DNA of 64,000 nt, from contig KL647319.1 in assembly GCA_000727475.1 (NCBI GenBank), forward strand, positions 703,840-767,839. Reading direction: 5' to 3'. A program made the position numbers and the translations under genes. Each line of letters opens with the position of its first letter. Position 1 is the stretch's first letter. This document shows positions 1 to 9,979 of this stretch, one piece after another. This stretch comes from Sarcocystis neurona (Eukaryota; Apicomplexa; Conoidasida; Eucoccidiorida; Sarcocystidae). The notes beneath the pieces were generated by a model that saw only the letters and a list, made by a program, of their open reading frames with translations, ran no database searches and was not told where the DNA came from.

Positions 1-2
1 AG

Positions 3-839
3 CCGACAGAGTGCGATGTTGTGGACAACCTCCTCCAGCAAGTAGATCCTCGCATCTCGCCGAGCACAGAAAAAGAGAGAGACAAAGAAAGGCCAGATCC
101 AGCTGAGAGCGGCGAAGAGGAGACTCCGCTGCTTCTGCAATTGCGATGCATGTGCGGCCCGGCCGCTCCCCGGCAGCAGCGCCGCGCGATGGTGCTTGTG
201 CTGGTGCTGCTGCTGCGGCCGCCGCGTTGTTACGTTGCGACAACAGGCGCGCGGTGTCACCTGCCAACGGCCCAGCAACACATCCATGTGTGTGCTCCGC
301 ACGGGGACGGGAAGAAAGCTGCAGAAACAGTTTCAGCTCGCCGATCTGCTGCTGTTGCTGCTGTAGAGGACTGCAGAAGGCCAGCTGCAACGGAGATCTG
401 GGTGGGCGCGCCTGCGGACGCGCGAGCGACGCAAGGAAAGCAAAACCCAGCACCACCAGCTGCAGCAGCCGCTGCAAACACATGCACCTCGCACACACAG
501 ACGCTTCGCAACCGGCCACCCTGCCGGTGCTGCAGCAGCGCCTTCACGCTCTCTCCCACGACAGCAGGAGCAGCAGCGTCAGAAGAGGAGAAAGCGGAAG
601 GGAAGAAGGCAACAGCCGTCAGCAGCAATAGCAGAAGATCCGCTCCGGTTGCAGGGCCGCTGCCGAGTTGCGCCCAGGCACACAGATGGTACAACAGAAG
701 TAGTTCACATACACGGCAGCACCAGCAACGAGGGCTCGGGGGAAAAATTCACACATACACACACAGGCAGAGCAGCAGAAAATGTAGTTCGAACACACGC
801 CCACACACACCCCCTCCACACACACCTCTCCACACATAA
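3..839 (+). CDS. Possible partial coding region at left edge, unrecognised
   Basis: The frame is open from the window edge to a TAA at 837-839. Its first 55 codons are charged and non-repetitive, with acidic and basic runs (KERDKERPDPAESGEEE), unlike the Cys/Leu-rich shadow frames nearby, so the 5' part could be the end of an exon whose start lies outside the window. After about position 170 the frame turns into Ala/Arg/Cys-rich low complexity, and its last 40 codons cross a CA-rich microsatellite, so the true exon probably ends earlier. I recognise no domain. It could also be non-coding. Confidence 0.22.
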   Translation, partial: PTECDVVDNLLQQVDPRISPSTEKERDKERPDPAESGEEETPLLLQLRCMCGPAAPRQQRRAMVLVLVLLLRPPRCYVATTGARCHLPTAQQHIHVCAPHGDGKKAAETVSARRSAAVAAVEDCRRPAATEIWVGAPADARATQGKQNPAPPAAAAAANTCTSHTQTLRNRPPCRCCSSAFTLSPTTAGAAASEEEKAEGKKATAVSSNSRRSAPVAGPLPSCAQAHRWYNRSSSHTRQHQQRGLGGKIHTYTHRQSSRKCSSNTRPHTPPPHTPLHT

Positions 840-859
840 CAGCAGCAGCAGCTAGGGCT

Positions 860-2700
860 GCTTGTTTTTTATGGGCGTGCCTCCCTGATGACTTTGCAAA
901 TTATGGGGGGTCTCTCTGACACCGTGAGCATGTCCTCCTACGCAAATGTTGCGTACTTGGTCTGCTGCAAGACCCGTCCACTCATGTCCGACGTGGGCAG
1001 CCAGTGCTCGTGCTAACATGCGGCTGATTCCCGTGCTGCTGCTGCTGCTGGTGCTCCTCTCGCCTCTAGTACACTTCTGTCCTCCCTGCTGCTGTCGTTG
1101 CTGTTTCTTCGCTTGCTGCTGCTCCATCTGCTTCTCTCTTGCTGCGGCTTCACCCAGTGCTGCTTCTGTTGGTGCTGCTTCTCCGCCTTCTGCTGCTGCG
1201 CCTGCTCCTCCGTCCCGCTGCAGCGTTCCTCATCCCCCCTGCTGCAGCTTGTCTCCTCCCGCGTGCTGCAGCTTCTCTCGTCCGTCCTGCTGCTGTTGCT
1301 GGAAGGGGCACTGGCGCTGCTTCCGCGGTGCCGCTATTGGTGCTGCTGTTGGCGTCAGAGGAGAAGGTGCTGCTGAAGCTGCTGCCGCTTCCGTGTCCTT
1401 CGCTCTTTGCTTTATAGTGTGTGTTGTCCCTCCCCATGCTGCGGCGTAAGGTGGGCTGCTTCTGCTGCAGTCGCTGCCGCCCCTGAAGTGCGGAAGCTGT
1501 ACTGCTGTTGTGGCTGTTGCTGCTGCTGTTCGGATTCCTCCTGTTGCTTCAGACTTGAACAGTCTGGGTATTCGTTTCCCTTTTGCTGCTGCTGGCGCCC
1601 CTTCTGGTCCGTCAGCTCGTGTACTCCCGAGTATTCGTTGCTGCTGTTGCTGCTCCTACAGGTGCTTCAGCCCTTGCAATCCTAGATATTCACTGCTGCT
1701 GCTGCTGCTTCTGGTGCCCCTACTGATGCTTCTGCCGTTCTCAACCTGGGAATTTGTTGCTGCTGCCGCTCCTGGTGGTGCTTCAGCCCTTGCAATCCTG
1801 GATAGTCGCTGTTGCTGCTGTTGTCGCTGCAGGGGTTCTCCTGGGTTGCTTCACTGCCTCCGCTGGACAGCGTGCTGCTGCTGCTGTTGCACCTACACGT
1901 CTTGTTGCAGCTCTTGGTGCATCTGCTGCTGGTGCTGGTACGGTGCCCCCAGGTTGCTGCTGTTGAGGTTTATTAGCGTTCTTGAGCGGCCTTCCGAGCT
2001 CTGTTGCTGCTGCTGCTGCGTGTCGGTCACTGTTGCAGCTGCGGTTTTGGTGTGCGTCACTGGGTGTGTGGGTGCTGTTGCTCCTGCTGCTCCTGCGTCG
2101 GTGCTCCTGCAGCGAGGTCTGTTGCCCTGTTGACTCGGTTCTACTTCTGATGCCTTTATTTTCGCTATACGATACGTACTACGGGATTGCTGCTACTTCC
2201 CAACTGGCGCTGCCGTCACTGCTGTCGTTGCTGTCGCTGCTGCCGCTGCTGCCGTTGCTGCTGCCGGTGCTGTTGTCGGTGCTGCTGCTGCTGCCCTGCT
2301 GCTGCTATCACTGCTGCTGCTGCTGCTGCCGTTGCTGCTGCCCCCATCGCTGGTGCTGCTGTCATTCCTGCTGCTGCTACCGGCTCGAGCCGACGCACGC
2401 GGGCAGCGGCCCGCTGCTGGCGCCACACAGAACGTTTTTCTGCGGGCGCCGCTGTTGTATGCAGCCCCTGCTGATTTTCCGTCCTTCGTCTTTCGGCTTT
2501 TTTTCTGTCCTTCGCCTGCAGACCCCATGTTCCGCCCCGGTTCTCTCCGCGTTCAGGTGCATTTCCCTGGGCATTTGCCGAGGACGTTGACGAGCTTCCC
2601 TCCCGCCGGGGCACTCTTTGTTTTCTCCTGCCCGCCAGCAAGCCGTCGTCGGCTCGGCGCTGGTGGCTACTTGTGTCAAATCGACCTGCTGACTGAAGAT
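860..2700. repeat. CTG/GCT trinucleotide-rich block
   Basis: Imperfect GCT/CTG triplets on the + strand are broken by GTT, GGT and TCC variants. All + frames give poly-Cys/Leu/Ala and the minus frames give poly-Gln/Ala/Ser. Open frames here need no coding explanation. The block could be an intron of a + strand gene (the MEMO1 introns look the same) or a Gln/Ala-rich exon on the minus strand. I see no conserved segment in it. Confidence 0.75.
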
Positions 2701-4190
2701 GACCCTGCGTCTTAAGAATCCTGGCTTTTTCCGTGCGTTGTCGGCTATAATCTTAAACTTTGCCTCCTTTCACGCTACATGTGAGTATACTTTTGGGAGA
2801 GACTCCCCAATTTTTGTCCGTCAGCCTTGTCCTTGCCAAGTACCAAGCGTTTGTTCCTTCGTGCCCTTTTCTTTCGCTTTGCGCCCGTGCGCGCGCGTGA
2901 CTTTTCTTCCCGTCTTTCCTTCATTGGCCCGACACACATTCCTCTTTCACGCGGAAATTTGTGTGGCCTTTGCGTTTCGCACATTTCCGTTCTTCTCTCT
3001 TCTACTCCCGCGGAGCGCTCGGTGACTCCGCGCAAGTCTGGACCGTCGTCGGATCTGCTCAGCCGTCTTCTTTTCTCCCGTGCAGCGCCCTCTTCCGTCG
3101 ATGTGGACGTTTCTTCCCCTTCTTTTTCTTCTCTCTTGCGTGCTTTCCTCCTTCATCCGTCCCTTTCTTCCCTACTTCTCCCGCGCTGCCGTGTTCACCG
3201 CTCACCGTGGACTCCTTTCTCTCCCGTACTCTTTTTCTCTTCCGGGGAGAAGAACCGACTCGAGCCGTCGACATGCGGCGTCCCGTCCCCTCCTTCCGAC
3301 TTTTCCTCTTCGCCCTTTTCTTCTCCTTTCCGTCCCCGCTTCTTCGGCCTTCGCCTTTTCTCTCGCCTTTCTCCCTACCGCGGCCGTCCAACATACCTAC
3401 ATTATGGGCCCGCCCGGCTTTTTGTAGATAAGCTAAGCATTCCGCGTGTTCCTGGGTAGAGCTGTGGGCTGCAGTGCACATTTACGGCCTCCACGGCGTA
3501 GGTGGAACAAAAGATACACAGACACATGATGTGGTGGGTATGTATAATCTATCTTTTCCGGCTCGTCTCGCTTTTGTCTCTCGTCGAAGAGAAATAGACA
3601 CTTCCCGGCGCTCTCCACCTACAGCAGCACTTGTCTGAACACACGAGGACCGGGCAGGGCTGCACGCCCGTCCTTCTTTTCTGCCGGTCTTCTTCTCTCT
3701 TTATCTCCTCGGCCGCCTTCTTCGGTCTGCCCTTCATTCGCCTCGACTTTCTGTTTTGTTTTCTGCGGTTTCCTTTCCTTCTGTTCCTCCTCCGCTGCCC
3801 ACCACGTCCTGAGCGGGATGCTGCACTTCTCCACATCTATTCGCCGTATCTAATACGACTGACAAGGGAAATGTGGTAGTTTAACGGCGGAGATGCAACC
3901 GCGCCTCTTGCCGCGCCGATATCTATGCAGGTCCATACTTTTTTACGTGCGGGAATGTCTACAGGGATACAGATGCCTCACTTACACACACACGGATATC
4001 CGTACATACACACACGCCTATCTACTTATCCATCCGCACCTACACATGCATGCATGTATACGTAGCATGCGGAGATACTGCGTTTCTGCAGTTGCAGAGA
4101 CTCTTGCTGCTTCTTCTCGTTGCCTTGTGCTGGGGTCCCAGCTACTCACTTCGGCGGCGATGCTGCTGCTGCTGCTGCCATGAGGACTGC
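2700..4190. other. Pyrimidine-rich stretch then CA/TA microsatellite, no gene seen
   Basis: From about 2,820 to 3,830 the + strand is dominated by C and T, like the blocks just inside mS23 introns and upstream of the cyclophilin and MEMO1 start codons. From 3,960 to 4,060 it is a TACACACA/GCATGCAT microsatellite. The four overlapping open frames at 2.8-3.5 kb code for Ser/Phe/Leu/Arg/Pro-rich sequence without motifs. This is consistent with intron or 5' leader. Confidence 0.5.
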
Positions 4191-4213
4191 TGGTAAGTGA
4201 CGCATTCCTGCCT

Positions 4214-7200
4214 GTGCCCTGCTGCTGTGTGTGTGTGGAACACTGCTGCTGCTGTCGTCTACGTGAAGCGGTGCTGCTGCTACTGCTTCTGCGGCTTGCG
4301 TCTGCTGCGTTTTCTGGCATGGCGGCAGCAGCAGCGGAGCCTGCGGCAGCGGCGCCGGGCAGACCTTCAGTGCCAGCAGCAGCTGGTGGAGAGGGAGCCG
4401 AGGACAGCGAAGGCGAGGGTTTGCTGCAGCTGTGCGGTGCAGCAGAAGATAAACTGAGGATTGCTGCTGCTGCTGTTGCTCAGGATGCGGCCGAACCGCC
4501 AGACGCCGGTGCACCCCACGGGAAAACACCTGCTGCGGGAGCAGCTGACGCCAGCGACACGAAGCACCATCCCCTGCTGCCGCGCTTCCAGCCGCACGAC
4601 AAGCAGCAGCAGCAGCATATCAGGCACCGCATGCATCGGCACGCCTCATTGCCGCAGCAGGAGCAGCAGCACCAGGAGGAACAGCAGCAACAGGAGCAGC
4701 AGGAGAAGGACCGGAGCAGCGAGTTGGCACAGCTGGGTAAGCAACGGCAGCAGGAGCAACAGCAGGATCGGCAGGGGACGCCGGAGGAGGAGACCCAGAA
4801 GGTGGGGCAACAGAGGAAGCAGGCACGGGGGCAGCAGCAAGAAGACGAAGATTTGCTGTTGCCGCAGGAAAGGCAGCAAGGCCAGCAGAGGCGAGAACAA
4901 CGTCTACGGCAGTCACAGAGAGAGCTAAGCGAAGGCACTGCTGCTGCATCGGTGAGGCATGCGGATTCACACCACGAAGCAGGAGTAGCAACAGAAGGAG
5001 CAGCAGAGGCAGCGCCAGCAGCAGCAGGAGACGCGACGCAAGCCAGAGCAGGAGGAACGGCACTACGGGCAGCGACAGCAGAGAGACCAGCAGCAGCAGC
5101 AGGAGGAACATCGGTAGCCACAACAGGAAAAGCGTCGACAGGAGCAGCAGCAGGAGAAGCGTCGTCAACAAAAACAGGCGGAACAACATTGGCAGGGAAA
5201 CCACAAGGAGAAGCGTCCACGGCAACGGCAGCGACTATTTCTGCTTCCTTTTCTTCGACTTCGCATGCGTCGCTACCGTGGGAGAGGGAGAGCGAGGGGC
5301 AAGGGAGAGGCAGCACCAGCTCTGCAGAGAATGTGTCGCTGCTGCAGCAGCACCTGTCGAGAGAGGGTCACACGGCTGCAGCAGCAGGGGAGCTGCTGCT
5401 GTCGGCTGAACTGAGTCTCCCAGAGGAAGAGAACGAGGAGGAGGACGACGAAGAGATCGAGGAAGAGACCGAGGAAGAGGAAGATGCGTTTCATCTGTTG
5501 CGATGTTCGGGAGCTCCGGCAAGTCCAGCTGCTGCTTCTCCCAGGGACGCTGTTGCTGCTGCTGCTGAGTCTGCAGCGCCAGCAGGAGCGGCGACGGCGC
5601 AGCGAGCAGCAGCCCCGCAGGCCGCGCAGAACACCGACGCGCTGCTGCTGCAGCAGAGGCAGCAGCAGCGGGCCGCCCCAGGACTCCGCGAAGAGAGAGG
5701 AAGAAAAGAAGAAGATACAGCAGCTTCAGAGGAAGCCAGTACGAGTGGGAAAACCGCTGCAGAAGCAGCAGCAGCAGGAAAGAACGAACGTCGTAGAGAA
5801 GCAGCGCCGGTAAAGGGTGGGCAGCTGCCCTCGCAGGCAGCAACGTGGCTGCGCGCTGACGCAGGAGAAGATCCCACAGCAACAGCAGGAGCCAGCGCAG
5901 CAGCAGCAGCCACCGCAGCAGCAGGAGATGCGTTTCTCTTGTTGAGGAAGACAGCAGCAACAGGAGCAGCGCTAGAGGCCGGCGCAGCGGAAGGGGGGAG
6001 CGCCGCAGAGGCGCCCGAGCAGGTCGCGCAGCAGCAGGACTTCGTGTGGGCGGTGCCTGCGTTCCCGGCTGGCGAAGATGAGGCTGAAGTGCAGAGTAGC
6101 AGCAACGCTGCAGAGGATCTCTTGGGAGTGGGGGACGGCAGCAGCAGCGCGGCGAGTTTTCAAGACAGCAGAGGAGCGCCGGCCTTTCCCGAGTCGGATG
6201 TGGCAGGCGTGTTTGAACTTGAGGAAACTGCTGCTGCTGCTGCGGCTCCTTCTTGTGGAGCAGCAGGCGGTCGAAGAGACGGAGAAGGAGACGAGGTAGG
6301 CGCGCCGCAGCTGCAGCAGTGGGACCGACGAGCAGGCAGCGCGGAAGGAGGAGGAGGAGAAGCGGCAGCAGCAGCAGCAGAAAGGATTGACGACGAAAAA
6401 GAAGCAGCAGCGGCACCCGGAGTGGCTGGCAACGATTCTCCGCTTTTCCCTGGACTCGCCAGTGCGCCTGCAGCTGCGGCAGCAGCAGTGGCAGGACCCA
6501 CGCGGGGGGGTGTGAACGGTGTGATGCGGCTGCACGGCGTTTCTGCGGTTCCCCCTGATGGAGCAGCAGCAGCAGCACGTACAGCAGCAGAGGTGCCAGC
6601 AGCAGCGGCAGTCGCAAAAGCGGCAGGCGCAGAAGACGCCCTGGACCTGTTTGCGGCTGCAGCAGCAGCAGCAGAAGAAGAAGCAGCAGCAAGCGCAGCA
6701 GCAGATGCAGCAGGGCATGGTAGAAGCAGCGTCCCTGCGACAGCCGCGCCAGTACGTTTCCCGTTCGTTGCTGAAGAAGACGAGCAGCTGCTGCTTCTTC
6801 CTCAACAGCAGCAGGAACACTACCAGAAGCAGCAACAGGGCGGCCTCGCAGCTTCTGACTTTGCACCGGGGAGCGACAGCAGCTTCTGGAGCAGCAACAG
6901 CAACAGAGACGTGCTCGCCTCTTGCATCTTTCCTTCCTCACCAACAGAACACCAGGAGGTGTGCGCTGCCGGGTGCTGGGTGAGGCCTGCGGCTGCTGCT
7001 GCAGGTGTAGCTGCAGGTAGCAGACATGCAGATGAAGCCGTGCCTCTCCCGGGAGCAGCAGCAAATACAGCAGCAGCAGTGAACAGCAGCAGCACCTCGG
7101 CTAACAGAGCAGCAGCAGCAGGAACAGCAGCAGCAGGAACAGCAGCAGCAGGGGCAGGTGTCTCTTCAGTGGGGATGAATTGCCAGGAACTGCTGCTGAC

Positions 7201-9298
7201 AGCGCAGCAGTGGCAGCTGCGCCTGCCTGCTGCCGCCGCGTGGTGCTGCGTTCCTGCCTTCCGCGTGGAGGCCCCTGGGCAGCGCACAGCAGCAGCGAAA
7301 GCGTCGGGCAGCAGCACCAGCTGCAGGAACATGGCGTGCACTTGTTTCTGTGATGCGCCGGCGCGCGATACTCCAGACAAACACTCACAGGAGCAGCCGC
7401 TAGCAGCAGGCCCAGCAGCAACACGCGAGTCGCCTTTACCTGCCTGCAAGAATTTCTTCTCCTGCCCCTCCGCAGGCACGGCAGCAGAAGGCCGAGTAAC
7501 GCGTGCCCGGTTCTGCCAGTCTGACCGAGAAGCTGCTGCTGCTGCTGGTGTCCACCGGGGGGAGCTGCTGGAGACAGGAGACCGCGCAGCAGAGACAGCG
7601 TCTCCTCCTTTCCGGCCGCGGTCGTGGAGCGCACCTGCAAGCGCTCTCGTCGCGAGCGCTGCAGGGGCAAAAACAGGCGCGCGAGGAACCGCAGCAGCAG
7701 CAGCAGGGGCCGCTGCGGCAGAGACAGGAGAGAGAGCAGCAGGAAAACTGTGGGGTGCAGGGGGGGGCAGAGCAGAAGACGGAAGAGGAGAAGGACGAAG
7801 AGGGGGAGGAGGCGATTTCTTGCATGCCCGTCAAGCAGCATCAATACGGCGACAAAACAAAGGAATAGCACCGCGCGGGAGAGAGTCATCTGCTGCTTTT
7901 CCTCATGCTGCTGCTGCAGAAGAAGAAGAAGCCGCAGCAGCTGCAGGAGCAGCATCTGTGGGGCAGCAGCAGCAGGAGGAAGCAAGCAACAACATGCGCG
8001 ATGGCGGATCAGGTCACAACAACGAGGCGGCAGCAGCAGCGTTTTTCGTTATTTGCAGCAGCAGCAACTTGGCTCCTCCGGCAATATCCTGGCCGCTGTT
8101 CACTACGCCTGGTCTTGCTTCTTCTATGCATCTTATTTTTCCCAGGCAGCAGCTGCAGCAGCAGCACCTGCAGCAGCAGCAGGCAGACGGAGACGCAGTG
8201 GTGGATTGGTGGGCGTCAACAACAGCAGCAAATGCGAGAGACGACGGAAAAAATTCTCCGTTTTCTTCGCAGCATGCTGCTGGTTCTGACGCGGTGGCGA
8301 CGCCGGGAGATTTCTCCCGCGCTACTGCCGCTGCTGCGAGGAGAGCTGCTGCTGCTGGTGCTGACAGCGGGGAAGTCCCTGAAACAGCGCAGCAGGGGCT
8401 AACGGCAGAAGAGACAAAAGAAAAAGGAGAAGCGGCTCCCGCTGCTTCCACCGTTGCCTCTGCTGCTGCTGCTGCTGAGGTAGCTGCTGCTTCTATAAAC
8501 GCCGGTGCTGCTGGCTCAACAGTTTCTGCAGGGCGTGACCCCGCCGCTGCTGCTGCTGCTCCTGCCGGTGTTGCCACTTCGTCTTTCTCTGCCTCTGCTA
8601 CTGATGACAGGTCTGGGCATGCTACTGCTGCTCCTGCAGAAGAAAGGAACGGGCGGGGTGTCGCGACTGTTGCTGCTGCTGGCACCCCACAGAGTCGCCG
8701 TCATAGTGCTGCAGCTTCCTCTGTTCCTGCTGCAGCTGCTGCTCCTTCCTCTTCCGCTGTTCCGGAAGGTTCTCCGTTTTTTCCATCGCTTCCTCTTGCA
8801 GCAACTTCTCTCTGTCCTTCTTCTTCTGCGTGTCGTTTTGTTGGTGCTGGTGGTGCTGCTGACGCTGCTGCTTGCTCTGCTGCGCCTGCTGCCGGTACGA
8901 CTGCGCCGCAGTCCCCTCTGCCTCACTCTGCTGCTGCTGCTGCCGGTGCGTCTTCGTCAGCTGCTGTTGCTGCTCCTGGAGGTGCTGCTTCCCCTTTGTC
9001 TGCTGCAGCAGCAACAGGTGCAGGCCCGCCGTGGAGCTTGCATCTCTCGTCTTCCGTCTTCATGTTTGCACTGCAAGGCGAGGGACTGCTGCAGATCACA
9101 CAGGGCGAGGCAGAGAAACAGCTGCTGCTGCCCACGCATGCGGCCCTGCAGCTGCCTCCTTTGACTCCCTATAGAGTCGTTAATATTTCTTCCTCGATGC
9201 CGCTGCTGCTGCTGGTCTGCCACGCGCCTCCTCCCTCGCTCACCCTGCTGCCACCTCCGAGCGCTTTCCACACTATGCAGATGCAGCAGAAACAGTAA
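4214..9298 (+). CDS. Large Ala/Gln-rich protein with C-terminal cupin-like domain, candidate CENP-C/Mif2-type
   Basis: One frame stays open for 1,694 codons. The first in-frame Met is at 4,214; another at 4,319 (MAAAAAEPA) is an equally good start because the first 35 residues are Cys/Leu repeat. Most of the protein is runs of Ala, Gln, Glu and Ser from CAG triplets. The last 75 residues are different: a hydrophobic strand ending in Gly-Glu-Gly (VFMFALQGEG), then LQIT, then a Pro-Pro turn and PYRVVNIS, then a hydrophobic strand MPLLLLVC. That order of strands matches the single cupin at the C-terminus of Mif2/CENP-C kinetochore proteins, which dimerises at centromeres. I could not find the short CENP-C motif, which would be decisive. 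Uninterrupted reading through the non-repeat parts supports coding, but CAG repeats keep other frames open too (a 609-codon frame runs antisense at 5,235-7,064). The cupin fold is moderately supported; the CENP-C identity is inference. Confidence 0.45.
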   Translation: MPCCCVCVEHCCCCRLREAVLLLLLLRLASAAFSGMAAAAAEPAAAAPGRPSVPAAAGGEGAEDSEGEGLLQLCGAAEDKLRIAAAAVAQDAAEPPDAGAPHGKTPAAGAADASDTKHHPLLPRFQPHDKQQQQHIRHRMHRHASLPQQEQQHQEEQQQQEQQEKDRSSELAQLGKQRQQEQQQDRQGTPEEETQKVGQQRKQARGQQQEDEDLLLPQERQQGQQRREQRLRQSQRELSEGTAAASVRHADSHHEAGVATEGAAEAAPAAAGDATQARAGGTALRAATAERPAAAAGGTSVATTGKASTGAAAGEASSTKTGGTTLAGKPQGEASTATAATISASFSSTSHASLPWERESEGQGRGSTSSAENVSLLQQHLSREGHTAAAAGELLLSAELSLPEEENEEEDDEEIEEETEEEEDAFHLLRCSGAPASPAAASPRDAVAAAAESAAPAGAATAQRAAAPQAAQNTDALLLQQRQQQRAAPGLREERGRKEEDTAASEEASTSGKTAAEAAAAGKNERRREAAPVKGGQLPSQAATWLRADAGEDPTATAGASAAAAATAAAGDAFLLLRKTAATGAALEAGAAEGGSAAEAPEQVAQQQDFVWAVPAFPAGEDEAEVQSSSNAAEDLLGVGDGSSSAASFQDSRGAPAFPESDVAGVFELEETAAAAAAPSCGAAGGRRDGEGDEVGAPQLQQWDRRAGSAEGGGGEAAAAAAERIDDEKEAAAAPGVAGNDSPLFPGLASAPAAAAAAVAGPTRGGVNGVMRLHGVSAVPPDGAAAAARTAAEVPAAAAVAKAAGAEDALDLFAAAAAAAEEEAAASAAADAAGHGRSSVPATAAPVRFPFVAEEDEQLLLLPQQQQEHYQKQQQGGLAASDFAPGSDSSFWSSNSNRDVLASCIFPSSPTEHQEVCAAGCWVRPAAAAAGVAAGSRHADEAVPLPGAAANTAAAVNSSSTSANRAAAAGTAAAGTAAAGAGVSSVGMNCQELLLTAQQWQLRLPAAAAWCCVPAFRVEAPGQRTAAAKASGSSTSCRNMACTCFCDAPARDTPDKHSQEQPLAAGPAATRESPLPACKNFFSCPSAGTAAEGRVTRARFCQSDREAAAAAGVHRGELLETGDRAAETASPPFRPRSWSAPASALVASAAGAKTGARGTAAAAAGAAAAETGERAAGKLWGAGGGRAEDGRGEGRRGGGGDFLHARQAASIRRQNKGIAPRGRESSAAFPHAAAAEEEEAAAAAGAASVGQQQQEEASNNMRDGGSGHNNEAAAAAFFVICSSSNLAPPAISWPLFTTPGLASSMHLIFPRQQLQQQHLQQQQADGDAVVDWWASTTAANARDDGKNSPFSSQHAAGSDAVATPGDFSRATAAAARRAAAAGADSGEVPETAQQGLTAEETKEKGEAAPAASTVASAAAAAEVAAASINAGAAGSTVSAGRDPAAAAAAPAGVATSSFSASATDDRSGHATAAPAEERNGRGVATVAAAGTPQSRRHSAAASSVPAAAAAPSSSAVPEGSPFFPSLPLAATSLCPSSSACRFVGAGGAADAAACSAAPAAGTTAPQSPLPHSAAAAAGASSSAAVAAPGGAASPLSAAAATGAGPPWSLHLSSSVFMFALQGEGLLQITQGEAEKQLLLPTHAALQLPPLTPYRVVNISSSMPLLLLVCHAPPPSLTLLPPPSAFHTMQMQQKQ

Positions 9299-9815
9299 CA
9301 GCAGCAGCAGGAGGCGCAGGGAGAGCACAAGCAGGAAGCGCAAGTGGAGCAGCAGCAGGAGCAGCGGCAACGCCAGTGCTTCCTCGCGGCTGTCGCAAGC
9401 AGCAGACAGGCCGTATCACCGGGAGAAAGAGAGCAGCAGCAGCAGCATTGCGGAGAGTTATCTACAGCAACTGCAGGAGGACGCGAGCAGGGCCCTACCA
9501 ACAGCAGCAGCAGCAGCGAAAGAGGCAGCAGGGGCAGCACCCAGAGAAGAAGCAGCCGCACCGGCGGCGTTGCAGGATCTGTGGCAGCGGGCAGAGGCAC
9601 AACCACTGCAGCAGCGGCAGCAGCAGCACGTGAAAGCAGCACTCCGACAGCAGCAGCAGCAGCAGCGAAAGAAGGACGAGCAGCAGCGGCAGTGGCACGG
9701 TGCCGCCAGGTGTCACAGCAGCAACAGAGAAAAGTGGGACGAGCCAGTACAGCAGGAAAAGGAGAAGAATTTTAACTTTAGCGTCAAGCAAGACAGGCAA
9801 CAGCACCAAGGCTAG
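9252..9815 (+). CDS. SR/Gln-rich open frame following the cupin ORF, possible further exon
   Basis: A second + frame, out of register with the cupin ORF, is open across its stop codon and ends at 9,813-9,815. It begins as an Arg-Ser tract (RRRRESTSRKRKW), then gives a helical, Gln/Ala-rich stretch with heptad-like spacing (ESYLQQLQEDASRAL, ALQDLWQRAEAQ) and a polar tail with EKWDEPVQQEKEKNF. That composition is more protein-like than the alternative frame over the same bases. It could be a downstream exon of the preceding gene after an intron near 9.2-9.3 kb, or an accident of CAG repeats. No start codon is visible and no domain is recognised. Confidence 0.28.
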   Translation, partial: HLRALSTLCRCSRNSNSSSRRRRESTSRKRKWSSSRSSGNASASSRLSQAADRPYHREKESSSSSIAESYLQQLQEDASRALPTAAAAAKEAAGAAPREEAAAPAALQDLWQRAEAQPLQQRQQQHVKAALRQQQQQQRKKDEQQRQWHGAARCHSSNREKWDEPVQQEKEKNFNFSVKQDRQQHQG

Positions 9816-9979
9816 CAGAAGCAGAAACAGCAGCAGAAAGGACAGGAGCAGCACACAAATGTGGAGTAAAAAGTGCTGCTGCCTGGGATATGTGGCCGGG
9901 GTAGCAGCAGCGGAAGGGCAGCACCCGCAGCCCGCATGCCTCTTCCTACGAAGCGAAAATTGAACGTCTGTTGCTTGGG

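Noticed and set aside
946..2715. Several overlapping poly-Cys/Leu + strand frames
   Set aside because: CTG triplets have no stops in any frame; compositions are pure repeat and no frame shows a domain.
5235..7064. 609-codon minus-strand open frame
   Set aside because: It is antisense to the CAG-rich cupin ORF and consists of Leu/Arg/Pro runs, as expected from CTG triplets read in that frame.
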